64,000 bases of DNA from Pseudomonas viridiflava (GTDB taxonomy: Bacteria > Pseudomonadota > Gammaproteobacteria > Pseudomonadales > Pseudomonadaceae): contig NZ_UTVH01000095.1 of the NCBI RefSeq assembly GCF_900585905.1, positions 708,855 through 772,854 on the forward strand. Direction: 5' to 3'. Positions within the stretch are counted from its first letter, which is position 1. Each line of letters opens with the position of its first letter. Positions 16,294 through 26,058 of the stretch are shown in pieces. Below the pieces are notes generated by a model. The model was not told the origin of the DNA. It worked only from the letters and a program-made list of their open reading frames with translations, and did no database searches. A program made the position numbers and the translations under genes.

Positions 16294-18990
16294 GTGTTGA
16301 TGATCAAACAAGGCCTTGGCCTGAGCGTGCTGGCATTGAGCATTGCTCAGGCCAGCATGGCACTGGCGGCCACCCCGATGACCGGCAATGAAGTCGAAGC
16401 GCGCGTGGGCGCCATGCTCGACAACATGACGCAGGCGGAGAAGATCAATTTCTCCCGCGTCGATGATGGCCGCATGATTCCCAAGCTCGACAAGTTTAAC
16501 CTGCAAGGCACCGTGGCCTACGACTCGGCCATGGGCGTGCTGGTGGGCGGCAAGACGTTCGGCGCCCAATACCCGTCGCCTTCGGCACTGGCGGCGACCT
16601 GGAGCATCAACCGAGCCAAGGAGTTCGGCCTGGCCATTGGCTACGAAACCCGCATCGCAGGCGGCCAGCAGATGCTGTCACCGGCCATCAACCTGTACCG
16701 CACACCGTTCAACGGGCGCTCGGCCGAGTACATGAGCGGTGAAGATCCGTTCCTTGGCGCCGTGCTGGCACCCGCCGTTGCCAACGGCATCCAGGTGCAG
16801 GGCGTGCAGGCCGCGGCCAAGCATTACCTGATGAACGAGCAAGAAGCGAACCGGCATTACCTGGACGTCAAAATCGACGAGCGCTCGATGCAGGAGCTGT
16901 ACCTGCCGGGGTTCGAGTCGCTGGTGAAAAACGCCAATGTGGCCTCGGTCATGTGCGGCTACAACAAGATCAATGGCGAATACGCTTGCGAAAACCACCA
17001 CCTGATCACCGACATCCTGAAAGGCCAGTGGGGCTTCAAAGGCAACGTGATGAGCGACTTCAACTCGGTTCAGGACGCCTTCAAGGGCGCGTGGGCCGGC
17101 ACCGACATCGACATGCCGAGCGGCCTGCAGTTTACCGAAGCCAAGCTGCTGCCTTACGTCTGGAACGGCCAGCTGCACCAGAGCGTGATCGATGACAAAG
17201 TGCGCCGCAACCTGCGTGCGCTGGTCAGCTACGGCTTCGACAAGGGCATCAACAAGGCGCAACCACTGGTTCATCGTGAATACGGCCAGACGGCTGCGCT
17301 GAACATCGCACGTGAATCCATCGTGTTGCTGCGCAACGAGCCTGTCGACGGCCAGAAGGCGATTCTGCCACTGCCAAAGAGCGCGAAAATCGCTGTCATC
17401 GGTGACCTCGCCGTGCAGCCGCCTACCGCTCCATTCGGCACCGCCTACTCGGCGCCTGCCAGTTACGTGACTGAACTCAGCGGCCTCAAGCAACTGGCGT
17501 CGAGCAGCACCAATGTCGACTACCTGCCGCAGATGAGCCTGAACCCGAAATCCTCGGTTTGGTATCAGCCGGGCAAGGACAAACAAGCGATCAGCAACAC
17601 CGGCGTCAAGGCCGAATACTTCGGCAACACCACGCTGTCTGGCGATCCGGTAGCCACCCGCGTTGAACCTGGCGTCAACCTGAGCTGGATCACCAGCAGC
17701 AACGAAACCGACAGCGGCAACACTGCGGTCAGCGGTTACAGCCCGACACCAGGCGCGTTCTCGGCGCGCTTCACTGGCAAGATCAAGCCGACCATCAGTG
17801 GCCCGCAGGTGTTCAAGGTTCGTGCCGACGGCGCCTACAAACTGTGGATCAACGACGAGCTGGTGCTGGAAGATGAAGGCAAGCAGGTTTCCTTCGACCT
17901 GATTCCTGTGATCCCGCGCACCTTCAAGACCGCGCCGCTCAAGGCCGGTAGCGAATACAACGTACGCCTGGAATACCGTCGCCTGCAGGGTAACTTCGTC
18001 CCGGTTCTGGGTGGCATGAACGGCGTGCAGATGAGCTGGGCAGCGTTGCGTCCACCGGCGAACCTGGCTGATTACGACGCTGTGGTCGTGGCCGCCGGCA
18101 GCAACTTCGAATATGAAGGCGAATCGCTGGACCATCCGTTCGAATTGCCGCAGTTCCAGTCCGAGCTGATCAGCTTCGTGCAGAAAGCCAATCCGAAAAC
18201 CATCGTCGTGATGCATGGCGGCGGCGGCATGGACATGCAGCCGTGGGCCAACAAGGTAGCGGCCTCGCTGCACGCCTGGTTCCCGGGTCAGCAGGGCGGT
18301 CAGGCCCTGGCCGAGATTCTGTACGGCAAGGTCAACCCGTCGGGCAAGCTGCCCATCACCCTGGACAAGAAAGTGCAGGACAACCCGAGTTTCGCCTCGT
18401 TCTCGGACCCGGTGCCTTACTACTTCAGCAGCCCTAACCCGCCTACCGAGATGACCTACAGCGAAGGCCTGTTCCTGGGCTACCGCGGTTATGACAAGGC
18501 TCACACCAAACCGCTCTACCCGTTCGGTTTCGGTTTGTCGTACACCACCTTTGCCTACAGCGACCTGAAACTGTCGAACAACACCCTGGTGCCAGGCGGA
18601 TCCATCAAGGCCACGTTCACCCTCACCAACACCGGTGACAAGGCGGGCTTCGAAGTTGCGCAGTTGTATGTTCAGCCGTCCAAGCCTCAGGTCGAACGCC
18701 CGGAGAAAGAGCTCAAGGGCTTCTCCAAGGTTTACCTGCAGCCGGGCGAAAGCAAGACCGTCACCATCGCACTGGATTCGCGCTCGTTTGCCTACTACTC
18801 GCCGGATTCGGTGAGCTGGAATGTCGACGCAGGCAAGTTCAAGGTCCTGGTGGGCAAGGACTCCGAGAGTCTGGAACTGAACCGCACCGTCGTGGCGCTC
18901 TACCCGGAGCAACTGACCACACGTGACTCCAACCCGTTGTCGATCCCGCTGCGCAACGCAGTGCAGGTCAAGCCGCAACAGGCTTACTGA
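16294..18990 (+). CDS. Periplasmic glycoside hydrolase family 3 beta-glucosidase
   Basis: The protein is 898 aa with a signal peptide (cut near residue 26). It should hydrolyse beta-linked glucosides or oligosaccharides. The GH3 N-terminal barrel carries the KHY and VMSDF motifs; the Asp of SDF (D255) is the expected nucleophile. The C-terminal GH3 sandwich domain is interrupted by a PA14-type domain (about 450-590, VKAEYFGNTTL...), and a fibronectin III-like domain closes the protein (about 760-870, PLYPFGFGLSYTTF...). AAGGAA lies 6 bp before the GTG at 16294, which is taken as start; the ATG at 16300 is the alternative. Substrate cannot be read from sequence. It converges on the TetR gene. 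Confidence 0.93.
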   Translation: MLMIKQGLGLSVLALSIAQASMALAATPMTGNEVEARVGAMLDNMTQAEKINFSRVDDGRMIPKLDKFNLQGTVAYDSAMGVLVGGKTFGAQYPSPSALAATWSINRAKEFGLAIGYETRIAGGQQMLSPAINLYRTPFNGRSAEYMSGEDPFLGAVLAPAVANGIQVQGVQAAAKHYLMNEQEANRHYLDVKIDERSMQELYLPGFESLVKNANVASVMCGYNKINGEYACENHHLITDILKGQWGFKGNVMSDFNSVQDAFKGAWAGTDIDMPSGLQFTEAKLLPYVWNGQLHQSVIDDKVRRNLRALVSYGFDKGINKAQPLVHREYGQTAALNIARESIVLLRNEPVDGQKAILPLPKSAKIAVIGDLAVQPPTAPFGTAYSAPASYVTELSGLKQLASSSTNVDYLPQMSLNPKSSVWYQPGKDKQAISNTGVKAEYFGNTTLSGDPVATRVEPGVNLSWITSSNETDSGNTAVSGYSPTPGAFSARFTGKIKPTISGPQVFKVRADGAYKLWINDELVLEDEGKQVSFDLIPVIPRTFKTAPLKAGSEYNVRLEYRRLQGNFVPVLGGMNGVQMSWAALRPPANLADYDAVVVAAGSNFEYEGESLDHPFELPQFQSELISFVQKANPKTIVVMHGGGGMDMQPWANKVAASLHAWFPGQQGGQALAEILYGKVNPSGKLPITLDKKVQDNPSFASFSDPVPYYFSSPNPPTEMTYSEGLFLGYRGYDKAHTKPLYPFGFGLSYTTFAYSDLKLSNNTLVPGGSIKATFTLTNTGDKAGFEVAQLYVQPSKPQVERPEKELKGFSKVYLQPGESKTVTIALDSRSFAYYSPDSVSWNVDAGKFKVLVGKDSESLELNRTVVALYPEQLTTRDSNPLSIPLRNAVQVKPQQAY

Positions 18991-19053
18991 CGGACAAGGC
19001 TCGGTGGCTCGCGCTGACCAGTGCGACCACCATCGAGCCTTTGGCAACACCTC

Positions 19054-19692
19054 TCAGCCAACAGTCAGACCTGCAATCAACCGCTCCAGAAAGCGGGCGA
19101 ATGCAGGTTCGATGGCTACATCCCCCGGTGAGCGCAGCCATTGAATCTGCATCCCGTCCATCATCGCCGCAATTTCCAGACTGACCTGTTTCACATCGAC
19201 ATCGGCACGAATCTCGCCTGCATCCGCAAGCAGTTTCAAATGCGCCTGAAGGTGGCTGTGAATGATGCTGAAGCGCTCGCTGAACCAGCGGTGTGCCGGG
19301 TGCGTCACTGACAGGCTTTCGGCATTGATGATCATCAACGCCTGGCTGACCGACGCGTCTTCGATGCTGAATCTCATGATCAGCTTGAGAAAATCCACAA
19401 ATCCCTGCACCGAAGCCACCTGATCGGCCTCCTGCAACTTGCCCCCTATGTACTGATCGCGATGTTCCAGCACCGCGCGCAGCAAGGCCAGCTTGTTGGG
19501 GAAATGGTGCAGCAGCCCCACCTGGGAAATCCCCGCCACTTTGGCAATGTTGGTCAGCGAAGCGCCAGCGAAGCCATCGCGGGCAAAAATCACCATGGAC
19601 GCCCGAATGATATCGACCTTGCGCAGATCGCCCTTGGCGATGCGACGCCGTTTGACCGGGGGGGCTTCAGAGTCGGGAGGTGTCACAGACAT
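19054..19692 (-). CDS. TetR-family transcriptional regulator
   Basis: The protein is 212 aa. An N-terminal helix-turn-helix (about 22-70, IIRASMVIFARDGFAGASLTNIAKVAGISQVGLLHHFPNKLALL) is followed by a helical ligand domain of the TetR_C type. A basic KRRR stretch precedes the DNA-binding domain. The gene converges on the GH3 gene with 63 bp between them, and no divergent partner lies close, so its target is not clear. GH3 control is possible but not shown by position. Confidence 0.9.
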   Translation of the reverse strand: MSVTPPDSEAPPVKRRRIAKGDLRKVDIIRASMVIFARDGFAGASLTNIAKVAGISQVGLLHHFPNKLALLRAVLEHRDQYIGGKLQEADQVASVQGFVDFLKLIMRFSIEDASVSQALMIINAESLSVTHPAHRWFSERFSIIHSHLQAHLKLLADAGEIRADVDVKQVSLEIAAMMDGMQIQWLRSPGDVAIEPAFARFLERLIAGLTVG

Positions 19693-19842
19693 ATAAAAGC
19701 AACGAATTTGGCAGAAGTTGGGGGTTTAGTGATCGGCGCGCGAGTCAACTGTCAGGGTAATGACTGGTAAATCATGCGAAAGCCGAATCGTAGCACGCGG
19801 CGCGCAGGTCCATAAGCCGGATGCCAGTAGCTGCCTGTGGCC

Positions 19843-20760
19843 TCAACTGAGTTCGACCCTGTCCGGGCCCATCTGCGCGGCGTATTGCGTCAGCGTGTGG
19901 CGAGCAATGGCAACCACCTGTTCAGTCAACTCAAGGCCGACTCCGGCACGCCAGCAGGCGATGACATCCATAGACTGCGGGCGTGGCACATCCTCGATGA
20001 TCACCAGCCTGCCCTCCTGCAGTTCCTTGCTCACCAGCGCCGCAGGCAGCGCGCCGATGCCGAAACCGTCGCAGACCAGGCGCGTCATTGCCGCTACTGA
20101 ATTCACGCAACTGATGCGCGGCGACTCCACGCCACCTGCGTGCAACAGGTTGAGGATGTCCTGATGCGGGCGCGAGTTGCGTGAAAAGGTGATGATGCGT
20201 TCCGCCGCCAATTCATTGATGGAGGCGTAACTGCGCTGGTACAGCGAGCCGGCCGGCACAATCCACTGCACCGGAAACACCGCCAGGTGCTGATTGCGCA
20301 CCGAATCGCTGCGCACCATATCGGTCTGCAGGATCAGGTCCAGATGCCCTTTTTGCAGCTGCTCGCAGAGGTTGAGCGAGGTGTCGACAGTGAGTTCAAT
20401 CTCCACCAGCGGATAGGACTCCATCAGCATCGAGACGAAAGGACTCAGCCAGGTATGGATCACCGTGTCCATGATCCCCAGCCGGATGCAGCCCTTGATG
20501 TCGCTGCTGGCACTGATGGATTGCTGCAACGCATGCAGCGTATCGATCATCTGCTCGGCGTAACCCAGTACACGCTCGCCTTCCGGGGTCAGCGAGACCC
20601 CTTTGGAATCGCGCAAAAACAGCCGGGCGCCCAGTTCGTCTTCCAGCGCCGCGATACGGTTGGAGATCGCCGCCTGGGTGCTGAACATTTTCTCTGCGGT
20701 GAGACGGAAACTCTTCAGCCGTGCCACCCAGACAAAGGTTTCCAGAAACTTCATGTTCAT
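19843..20760 (-). CDS. LysR-family transcriptional regulator
   Basis: The protein is 305 aa. The winged HTH (MNMKFLETFVWVARLKSFRLTAEKMFSTQAAISNRIAALEDELGARLF) is followed by a periplasmic-binding-like effector domain. The ATG at 20760 gives the standard LysR N-terminus; the longer frame to 20799 adds 13 unconserved residues. It is divergent from the DUF2848 gene across 267 bp and so probably controls it and the MFS gene beyond. Confidence 0.9.
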   Translation of the reverse strand: MNMKFLETFVWVARLKSFRLTAEKMFSTQAAISNRIAALEDELGARLFLRDSKGVSLTPEGERVLGYAEQMIDTLHALQQSISASSDIKGCIRLGIMDTVIHTWLSPFVSMLMESYPLVEIELTVDTSLNLCEQLQKGHLDLILQTDMVRSDSVRNQHLAVFPVQWIVPAGSLYQRSYASINELAAERIITFSRNSRPHQDILNLLHAGGVESPRISCVNSVAAMTRLVCDGFGIGALPAALVSKELQEGRLVIIEDVPRPQSMDVIACWRAGVGLELTEQVVAIARHTLTQYAAQMGPDRVELS

Positions 20761-21027
20761 CGGCAAATGCTCGTGCTGGGGAATGATCGACGTACGCACG
20801 CCGCGTTAGCAGGGCCTGAGAGGCAAGTTGCGCGCCAGAGTATGCCCGCACCCGGCCATGCAAAGACTAAGGAATGCGGATTATGGCTTGGTGGCTTGGG
20901 TCATGTGACGCCTTTAAGACCAGTCAGCGAAGCCGAACCGGGCTTGCCCTGCGCGCCTCTGGCACATCAATTGCGTCGTGCCATCCAGGCACGCTACTCA
21001 ATCAGACCTCTTCAACAAGGAACCCCC

Positions 21028-21705
21028 ATGACTCAACTGAATATGCAGGTTGCCAACCATGGTGAAGTCGTTGTCACTGTCGATCACCTGATCATCGCCG
21101 GGTGGGCGGGTCGCAACAGTGCAGCGGTGGAACACCACATTGCCGAGCTTGAAGCGCTGGGCGTACGTCGCCCGACACAGATCCCCTGCTTCTACCGGGT
21201 GGCAGCCAGCCTGCTCAACCCGACTACGCAGATCCAGGTGCCGGGCAAGGACTCTTCTGGGGAAACCGAATTCGTGTTGATCCCCAGCAGTATTGGTTTG
21301 CTGGTGGGCCTGGGTTCGGACCACACCGATCGCAAGGTCGAGGCCTATGACGTCACCGTGTCGAAACAGATGTGCGACAAGCCCATCGCCAGCAGCGCCT
21401 GGCGTTTCGACGAAGTCCAAGGTCATTGGGATCAGCTGATCATGCGCACATGGCGCACCCGCGACGGTGTTCGCAACCTGTATCAGGAAGGCGCGGTGAC
21501 CAGCCTGCTGGCGCCTGATGCCCTACTGGCCCGGCTTAACGCCAACGCCAGCTTGAGCCAGGGCACAGCAATGTTCTGCGGCACGCAACCGGTGATTGGC
21601 GAGTTGGGATATGGCGAGGCTTTTGAAATGGAGCTGTTCGACCCGGTGCTGGATCGCAGCCTGCGTCACGGCTATAAAGTGGAAGCCCTGCCCGTGGCGC
21701 AGTGA
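21028..21705 (+). CDS. DUF2848 family protein
   Basis: The protein is 225 aa and matches the DUF2848 pattern: an N-terminal VDHLIIAGWAGRN segment, IPCFYRVAASLLNP, and a C-terminal GTAMFCGTQPVIGELGYGEAFEMELFDP. No enzymatic activity is established for the family; the fold has been suggested to resemble fumarylacetoacetate hydrolase-like proteins, which I cannot verify here. AAGGAA lies 7 bp before the ATG. The LysR gene upstream and the MHS-type transporter downstream point to uptake and breakdown of a small organic acid (inference). Confidence 0.85.
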   Translation: MTQLNMQVANHGEVVVTVDHLIIAGWAGRNSAAVEHHIAELEALGVRRPTQIPCFYRVAASLLNPTTQIQVPGKDSSGETEFVLIPSSIGLLVGLGSDHTDRKVEAYDVTVSKQMCDKPIASSAWRFDEVQGHWDQLIMRTWRTRDGVRNLYQEGAVTSLLAPDALLARLNANASLSQGTAMFCGTQPVIGELGYGEAFEMELFDPVLDRSLRHGYKVEALPVAQ

Positions 21706-21781
21706 CACTGGCAAAAAAGATCAATGAGCGCAGCTGTGCGCAGCGGTGAAACGCTGTTGCGCACAGACTGCCCGACAAGGA

Positions 21782-23086
21782 CTAGCTCTCCAGCGGCTTG
21801 CCTGCGGTTTCCTTCGCGCAGAGCAGCGCTATCAGGGTCACCAGCAGCGCCGCGCAGACATATAAAGACACGGCAAAGGTGGAGGCATACGACTTGTACA
21901 GGCTGGCGATGATCAATGGGGCGAACCCGCCGCCAATGATCCCGGCCAGGGTATAAGCCAGCGAAGAACCGGCGTAACGCACCCGCGTCGGGAACTGCTC
22001 GGTGACGAATGCCGCCTGCGGGCCATACATGGCAGCGTGAATCACCAGACCCACCACCACGGCGACACAGATCGGCAGCGGTTGCGCGGTGTTCATCAGC
22101 TTGAAGAAGACAAACGCCCAGACCATCGCGCACAAGGCGCCGCCGATGTACACGGGGCGGCGCCCGATTTTGTCCGAGAGAATACCGAACAGTGGCACGC
22201 ACACGGCGTTCAATGCCGCGCCAATCATCGTGGCGGTCAGCGCCAGTGGACGCGGAAGCTGCAATACGGTGGTGACATAGGTCAGAGTGAATACCACCAC
22301 CAGAGCGTAAAGCACGTCAGAGCCGACGCGCACCCCGCCCGCCAGCAGCAGTCGGCGCCAGTGCTGGCTGAAAACTTCCTTGAGCGGCGTCTTTGCCGTC
22401 GCATCATGGGCTTTCAGCTCCTTGAATACCGGCGTCTCTTCAACCCCACGGCGCAGCCACAGGCCGAAGATCACCAGCAATACGCTGGACAGAAACGGAA
22501 TGCGCCAACCCCACGCCTGAAAGTCTTCCGGGCTCAGCCCCCAGGACACCAGGGCGATGAAGCCCGTCCCCAGCAGCGTGCCGCACGACGGGCCGACCTG
22601 GGTAAACGAGGCATTACGCCCGCGTTGATGCTGCGCGCCGTGCTCCATCGACAGCAGCACCGCGCCCGCCCATTCGCCGCCAATCGCGGCGCCCTGAACA
22701 AAGCGCAACACCACCAGCAGGATCGGGCTCCAGATGCCCCAAGCGGCATAAGTGGGCAACAAGCCCATCAGCCCGGTGGCCGGCCCCATCAACACCAGCG
22801 TGGCGACCAGCACGAAGCGGCGCCCCAGCTTGTCGCCCAGGTGGCCAAAGATCATGCCGCCCAGGGGCCGTGACAGGTAGCCAACCGCGTAGGTGGAAAA
22901 CGCCAGAATGGTGCCGGTGAGCGGATCGAATGATGGAAAGAAGATGGCATTGAACACCAGCGCTGCCATCAGGTTGTAGACCGTGAAGTCGTACCACTCA
23001 AGGGTAGTGCCGATGGTACTTGCGGCTGCCAGCCGCCCCATTTTCTTGCCGCAGGCAACGGGCGCCTCAGCCTGAATGTTATTCAT
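21782..23086 (-). CDS. MFS transporter, metabolite:H+ symporter type
   Basis: The protein is 434 aa with about 12 hydrophobic helices. The MHS family signatures are present: TTLEWYDFTVYN near the start, the loop GHLGDKLGRRFVL between helices 2 and 3, and RFVQGAAIGGEWAGAVLLSMEH. Members carry citrate, shikimate, proline betaine, alpha-ketoglutarate and similar solutes, so the substrate is likely a small carboxylate or betaine. The ATG at 23086 is preferred (GGAGAAG upstream, MNNIQAEAP); the frame to 23140 adds 18 residues. It converges on the DUF2848 gene. Confidence 0.9.
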   Translation of the reverse strand: MNNIQAEAPVACGKKMGRLAAASTIGTTLEWYDFTVYNLMAALVFNAIFFPSFDPLTGTILAFSTYAVGYLSRPLGGMIFGHLGDKLGRRFVLVATLVLMGPATGLMGLLPTYAAWGIWSPILLVVLRFVQGAAIGGEWAGAVLLSMEHGAQHQRGRNASFTQVGPSCGTLLGTGFIALVSWGLSPEDFQAWGWRIPFLSSVLLVIFGLWLRRGVEETPVFKELKAHDATAKTPLKEVFSQHWRRLLLAGGVRVGSDVLYALVVVFTLTYVTTVLQLPRPLALTATMIGAALNAVCVPLFGILSDKIGRRPVYIGGALCAMVWAFVFFKLMNTAQPLPICVAVVVGLVIHAAMYGPQAAFVTEQFPTRVRYAGSSLAYTLAGIIGGGFAPLIIASLYKSYASTFAVSLYVCAALLVTLIALLCAKETAGKPLES

Positions 23087-23349
23087 ACCCGCACTTCTCC
23101 AATTGATGATCCACAGAATGATTGGTCGCCAGCCTTTCACCTGACAAACGGGTTTTTCATGGGCTGACGATCAGTTTTTCTTGTGCAATGACGGGGTTGC
23201 ACCATTGAGGTGCCGTAATTGATCCAGGGTGGCGCAATTTTCCACTCCTACTGAGGGGTGACGCTTATCGTCATGACGACAATCGGTGGGAATTTATCCG
23301 GACCCCAGTGCTCACACCTTCTATAACCAAGAACGCCAGTGAGCCTCTT

Positions 23350-24714
23350 ATGACCTCTTTACAACGCATTGCCTGCCAGGACGCGTCGACTCCCGGGATC
23401 GCCGGCATGGGTCTGCCCCTCTATCAAGCGCTGCTGCACAATGCCGCGCCGGCAGAGCCGCAGGCGGCACGCCAGTTCCTTGCCGAGCAGCTAAAGGCCG
23501 CCGCGACGCTGCCCTGTGACCTGCCTGCGCAGTTGCAGGATCTGGCCTCGTGGATCGCAGACAATGCCAGTGAAGTTGCCGCCCGCTACGCTGACTACCT
23601 GGAACAGCGCCGTGCCGGGGGCAGCCGCAAGTTCTTCAGCAACAAGGCTCACGCGTTGTATTTCCTCAAGCATGTCGCGCCAAGCAAGCTGGTAGACGGC
23701 GCCTGGTTATACGGCACGCTCAAGCACGCAGGCGACTGGCGCTTTCAGGGGTTGATCCGCACCTATCTCGAAGAACTGGGCGATGGCGACCCTGCGCTCA
23801 ACCACGTGGTGCTGTATCGCAACCTGCTGGCCGAGCACGATTGCGCACCGACCGAACCCCTGGCTGACGAGCTTTACCTGCAAGGCGCGATCCAACTGGC
23901 GCTGGGTGAGCACTGCGATGAATTCCTGCCGGAAGTGCTGGGTTACAACCTGGGCTACGAGCAGTTGCCGTTGCATTTGCTGATCACGGCTTTTGAGCTC
24001 AACGAGCTGGGCATTGACCCGTACTATTTCACCCTGCACGTGACCATCGACAACGCCAGTACCGGTCACGCGCATAAAGCCGCTCAGGCAGTGCTTGATC
24101 TGGCGCCAGTCGCCCAGGCGCAAGGCAATTTCGTCGAGCGGCTGCGGGCGGGCTTCTTGCTCAATGACCTGGGCATCGGCTCGGCGGCGATCATCGAATC
24201 GTTTGATCTGGAACAGGAAGTGGTCGACATGCTTGAGCGCAAGCGCTCGTTCGGTCAGCACATGCATTCGGACTACTGCCGCCTTGAAGGCAAGACGGTC
24301 AACGAATGGCTGGCCGTGCCAGGGCAAAGTCGCGAATTCCTGACCGTGCTGGAAAACAAAGGCTGGATCAAGCGTCACCAGGATCCTCAGGACAGCCGTT
24401 TCTGGCAGCTGCTGGACGGCCCAGGGGCGGTGATGTTCGGCGTGTTCAGTGGCTATGAGCTGCAACTGCTGTGGGACTGGATCGCCGGTGACTGGACGGC
24501 TCAGGTCAATCCGTTCCGCTCGCAATTCCGTCGCCGTAGTGTCTGCGCCGAACAATCCGGCAAGCAGACAACGCGTGCGGTCATCGTGCCGACGTTCGAC
24601 CAGTTGCTCGACCGCCTTTCCCCTGCACGCCACGCCACACCGGAAGGGCTCAGCGCCACACGCGACTACGCCCGTCAATTAGCACAAGGAAGTCTGTTGC
24701 ATGAATCCGCATGA
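23350..24714 (+). CDS. Iron-containing haem-oxygenase-like redox enzyme
   Basis: The protein is 454 aa and resembles the haem-oxygenase-like iron oxidase/oxygenase superfamily (Haem_oxygenase_2), which includes UndA, BesC, SznF and PvfB. The helical core spans about residues 120-300. Candidate metal ligands are in E195...E204 and in the motif H230-x3-D234-x5-H240 (FTLHVTIDNASTGHAH). It is much longer than the roughly 260-aa minimal members, with about 110 extra residues at the N-terminus and 150 at the C-terminus of no known fold. The ATG at 23350 is used; a GTG 42 bp upstream is possible. It overlaps the methyltransferase gene by 14 bp. Substrate unknown. Confidence 0.8.
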   Translation: MTSLQRIACQDASTPGIAGMGLPLYQALLHNAAPAEPQAARQFLAEQLKAAATLPCDLPAQLQDLASWIADNASEVAARYADYLEQRRAGGSRKFFSNKAHALYFLKHVAPSKLVDGAWLYGTLKHAGDWRFQGLIRTYLEELGDGDPALNHVVLYRNLLAEHDCAPTEPLADELYLQGAIQLALGEHCDEFLPEVLGYNLGYEQLPLHLLITAFELNELGIDPYYFTLHVTIDNASTGHAHKAAQAVLDLAPVAQAQGNFVERLRAGFLLNDLGIGSAAIIESFDLEQEVVDMLERKRSFGQHMHSDYCRLEGKTVNEWLAVPGQSREFLTVLENKGWIKRHQDPQDSRFWQLLDGPGAVMFGVFSGYELQLLWDWIAGDWTAQVNPFRSQFRRRSVCAEQSGKQTTRAVIVPTFDQLLDRLSPARHATPEGLSATRDYARQLAQGSLLHESA

Positions 24715-25687
24715 TTTGAGTCCTACTCTGGCTGCCGAATCCGTCTCGGATACTGAGCGCCACGATCTCGCGCTGTTGCAACTGGGACGTCGCCTCAAGG
24801 CGGACGGTTATCGCTTCACCACCGTGACGCCTCTGAGCCACGCCAGAAACAACCAGCGCCCGGACAACCACCAGGCTCGTGACCTTCGCGATGTGTTTGG
24901 CTGGAACCGTCCGTTCGAGCCGCAGCTGTTTGGCGAATCCGAACTCAAACTGCTGCTGGAAACCGGCGTAATGCGCGCCCATGCCGGGCTGTTCAGCAGC
25001 GAAGTGCGCTGGTCGAGCCTGGACAATCAGTTATTCGTCCATTCCGCCTTCCCCACTGTTGCCCACGACTCGGTGTTCTTCGGCCCTGACACTTATCGCT
25101 TTGCTCAGGCCATCGACGAGCATTTGCGCACCAGCATGCACCCCATCCACGCGGCAGTGGACATTGGCTGTGGCAGCGGCGTGGGGGCCATCCAGATTGC
25201 TCACGCGCGCAGGCAGGCTCAGGTGCTCGCGGTTGACATCAACCCGACAGCGCTACGGTTCACGGCAGTCAACGCGGCACTGGCGGAAGTCGACAATGTG
25301 TCGGCATGGCACAGCGACATTCTGGCGGCTACGACCGGTGACTTTGATCTGATCGTCGCCAACCCGCCTTACATGCAGGACACCCAGCAGCGAGCCTATC
25401 GTCATGGCGGCGACCGACTGGGTTCGGCGCTGTCCGTGCGCATTGTCGAGCAGGCGGTCGAGCGCCTGACAGTGGGTGGCAGCCTGTTGCTGTATACCGG
25501 CGCGCCGACGGTCGATGGCACTGATCTATTTCTTGAACATGCGCTATTGCACATCGACAGGCCACATCTGGCGTGGTCGTATCGGGAAATGGACCCGGAT
25601 GTCTTCGGCGAAGAGCTGGAGACCGACACCTATGCCCAAGTGGAACGAATTGCCGCCGTGGTACTGACGGTCACCCGGATCAACTGA
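24701..25687 (+). CDS. Class I SAM-dependent methyltransferase with NPPY motif
   Basis: The protein is 328 aa. Motif I VDIGCGSGVGAIQIA (about 153-167) binds SAM, AVDINPTAL is motif II, and NPPY (221-224) is the catalytic motif of amide/amine N-methyltransferases of the HemK/PrmC/RsmC type. The N-terminal 140 residues form a separate domain without a clear match. AAGGAAG lies before the ATG, and the 14-bp overlap with the iron enzyme indicates one transcript. A shared small-molecule pathway is likely, but a macromolecular target (rRNA, protein) cannot be excluded. Confidence 0.85.
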   Translation: MNPHDLSPTLAAESVSDTERHDLALLQLGRRLKADGYRFTTVTPLSHARNNQRPDNHQARDLRDVFGWNRPFEPQLFGESELKLLLETGVMRAHAGLFSSEVRWSSLDNQLFVHSAFPTVAHDSVFFGPDTYRFAQAIDEHLRTSMHPIHAAVDIGCGSGVGAIQIAHARRQAQVLAVDINPTALRFTAVNAALAEVDNVSAWHSDILAATTGDFDLIVANPPYMQDTQQRAYRHGGDRLGSALSVRIVEQAVERLTVGGSLLLYTGAPTVDGTDLFLEHALLHIDRPHLAWSYREMDPDVFGEELETDTYAQVERIAAVVLTVTRIN

Positions 25688-25729
25688 CACCTTTTATAGG
25701 TGCGGGCGCTCTGGCCTGTCATAGCCGGC

Positions 25730-26023
25730 TCAGGATGTCGAGCGACGGACGATCTTGATGGAATGGGTCAGGTTCGGCTTGCGGGTGACACTGATGGCAC
25801 GGCGTGTAACCGTATCGATAGTGATGTTCCAGAACCCGCTGCTGGGCACGGTTATTTTCGCCGGAAACGTTTCGAATGCCCCGCCGTGATAGGTGTGCCG
25901 ACCACCATTTTTAAAGGCGCGAAAGCTGGCGTCGCTCATCAGGCGAATATTGCAGGGCTGCGAGGCCTGAATGATCACCAGATCGTTTTCGTTCAGGCTT
26001 TCGCGCTGATGGATGTATTTCAT
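25730..26023 (-). CDS. DUF1883 domain protein
   Basis: The protein is 97 aa and consists of the DUF1883 domain alone: MKYIHQRESLNENDLVII, CNIRLMSDASFRAFKNG, HTYHGGAFETFPAKI, PSSGFWNITIDT. No function is established. TGGAGAAG lies before the ATG at 26023, which decides against the longer frame to 26062 that would touch the neighbouring ArsR gene. It is followed by 42 bp before the convergent methyltransferase stop, and could be co-transcribed with arsR-like 26059-26361. Confidence 0.82.
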   Translation of the reverse strand: MKYIHQRESLNENDLVIIQASQPCNIRLMSDASFRAFKNGGRHTYHGGAFETFPAKITVPSSGFWNITIDTVTRRAISVTRKPNLTHSIKIVRRSTS

Positions 26024-26058
26024 TGCTTCTCCACGAGACAGTCGGCAAGCGCCGCTAA

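Noticed and set aside
16678..19050. 790-codon minus-strand frame opposite the GH3 gene
   Set aside because: It lies wholly on the other strand of a well-supported GH3 gene, its product is His/Val/Arg-rich with no domain, and it reflects high third-position GC. The same applies to 41404-43788 (+) and 62281-63927 (-).
20287..21027. Long upstream extension of the DUF2848 frame
   Set aside because: It runs antisense through the LysR gene; a good Shine-Dalgarno and the family N-terminus place the start at 21028.
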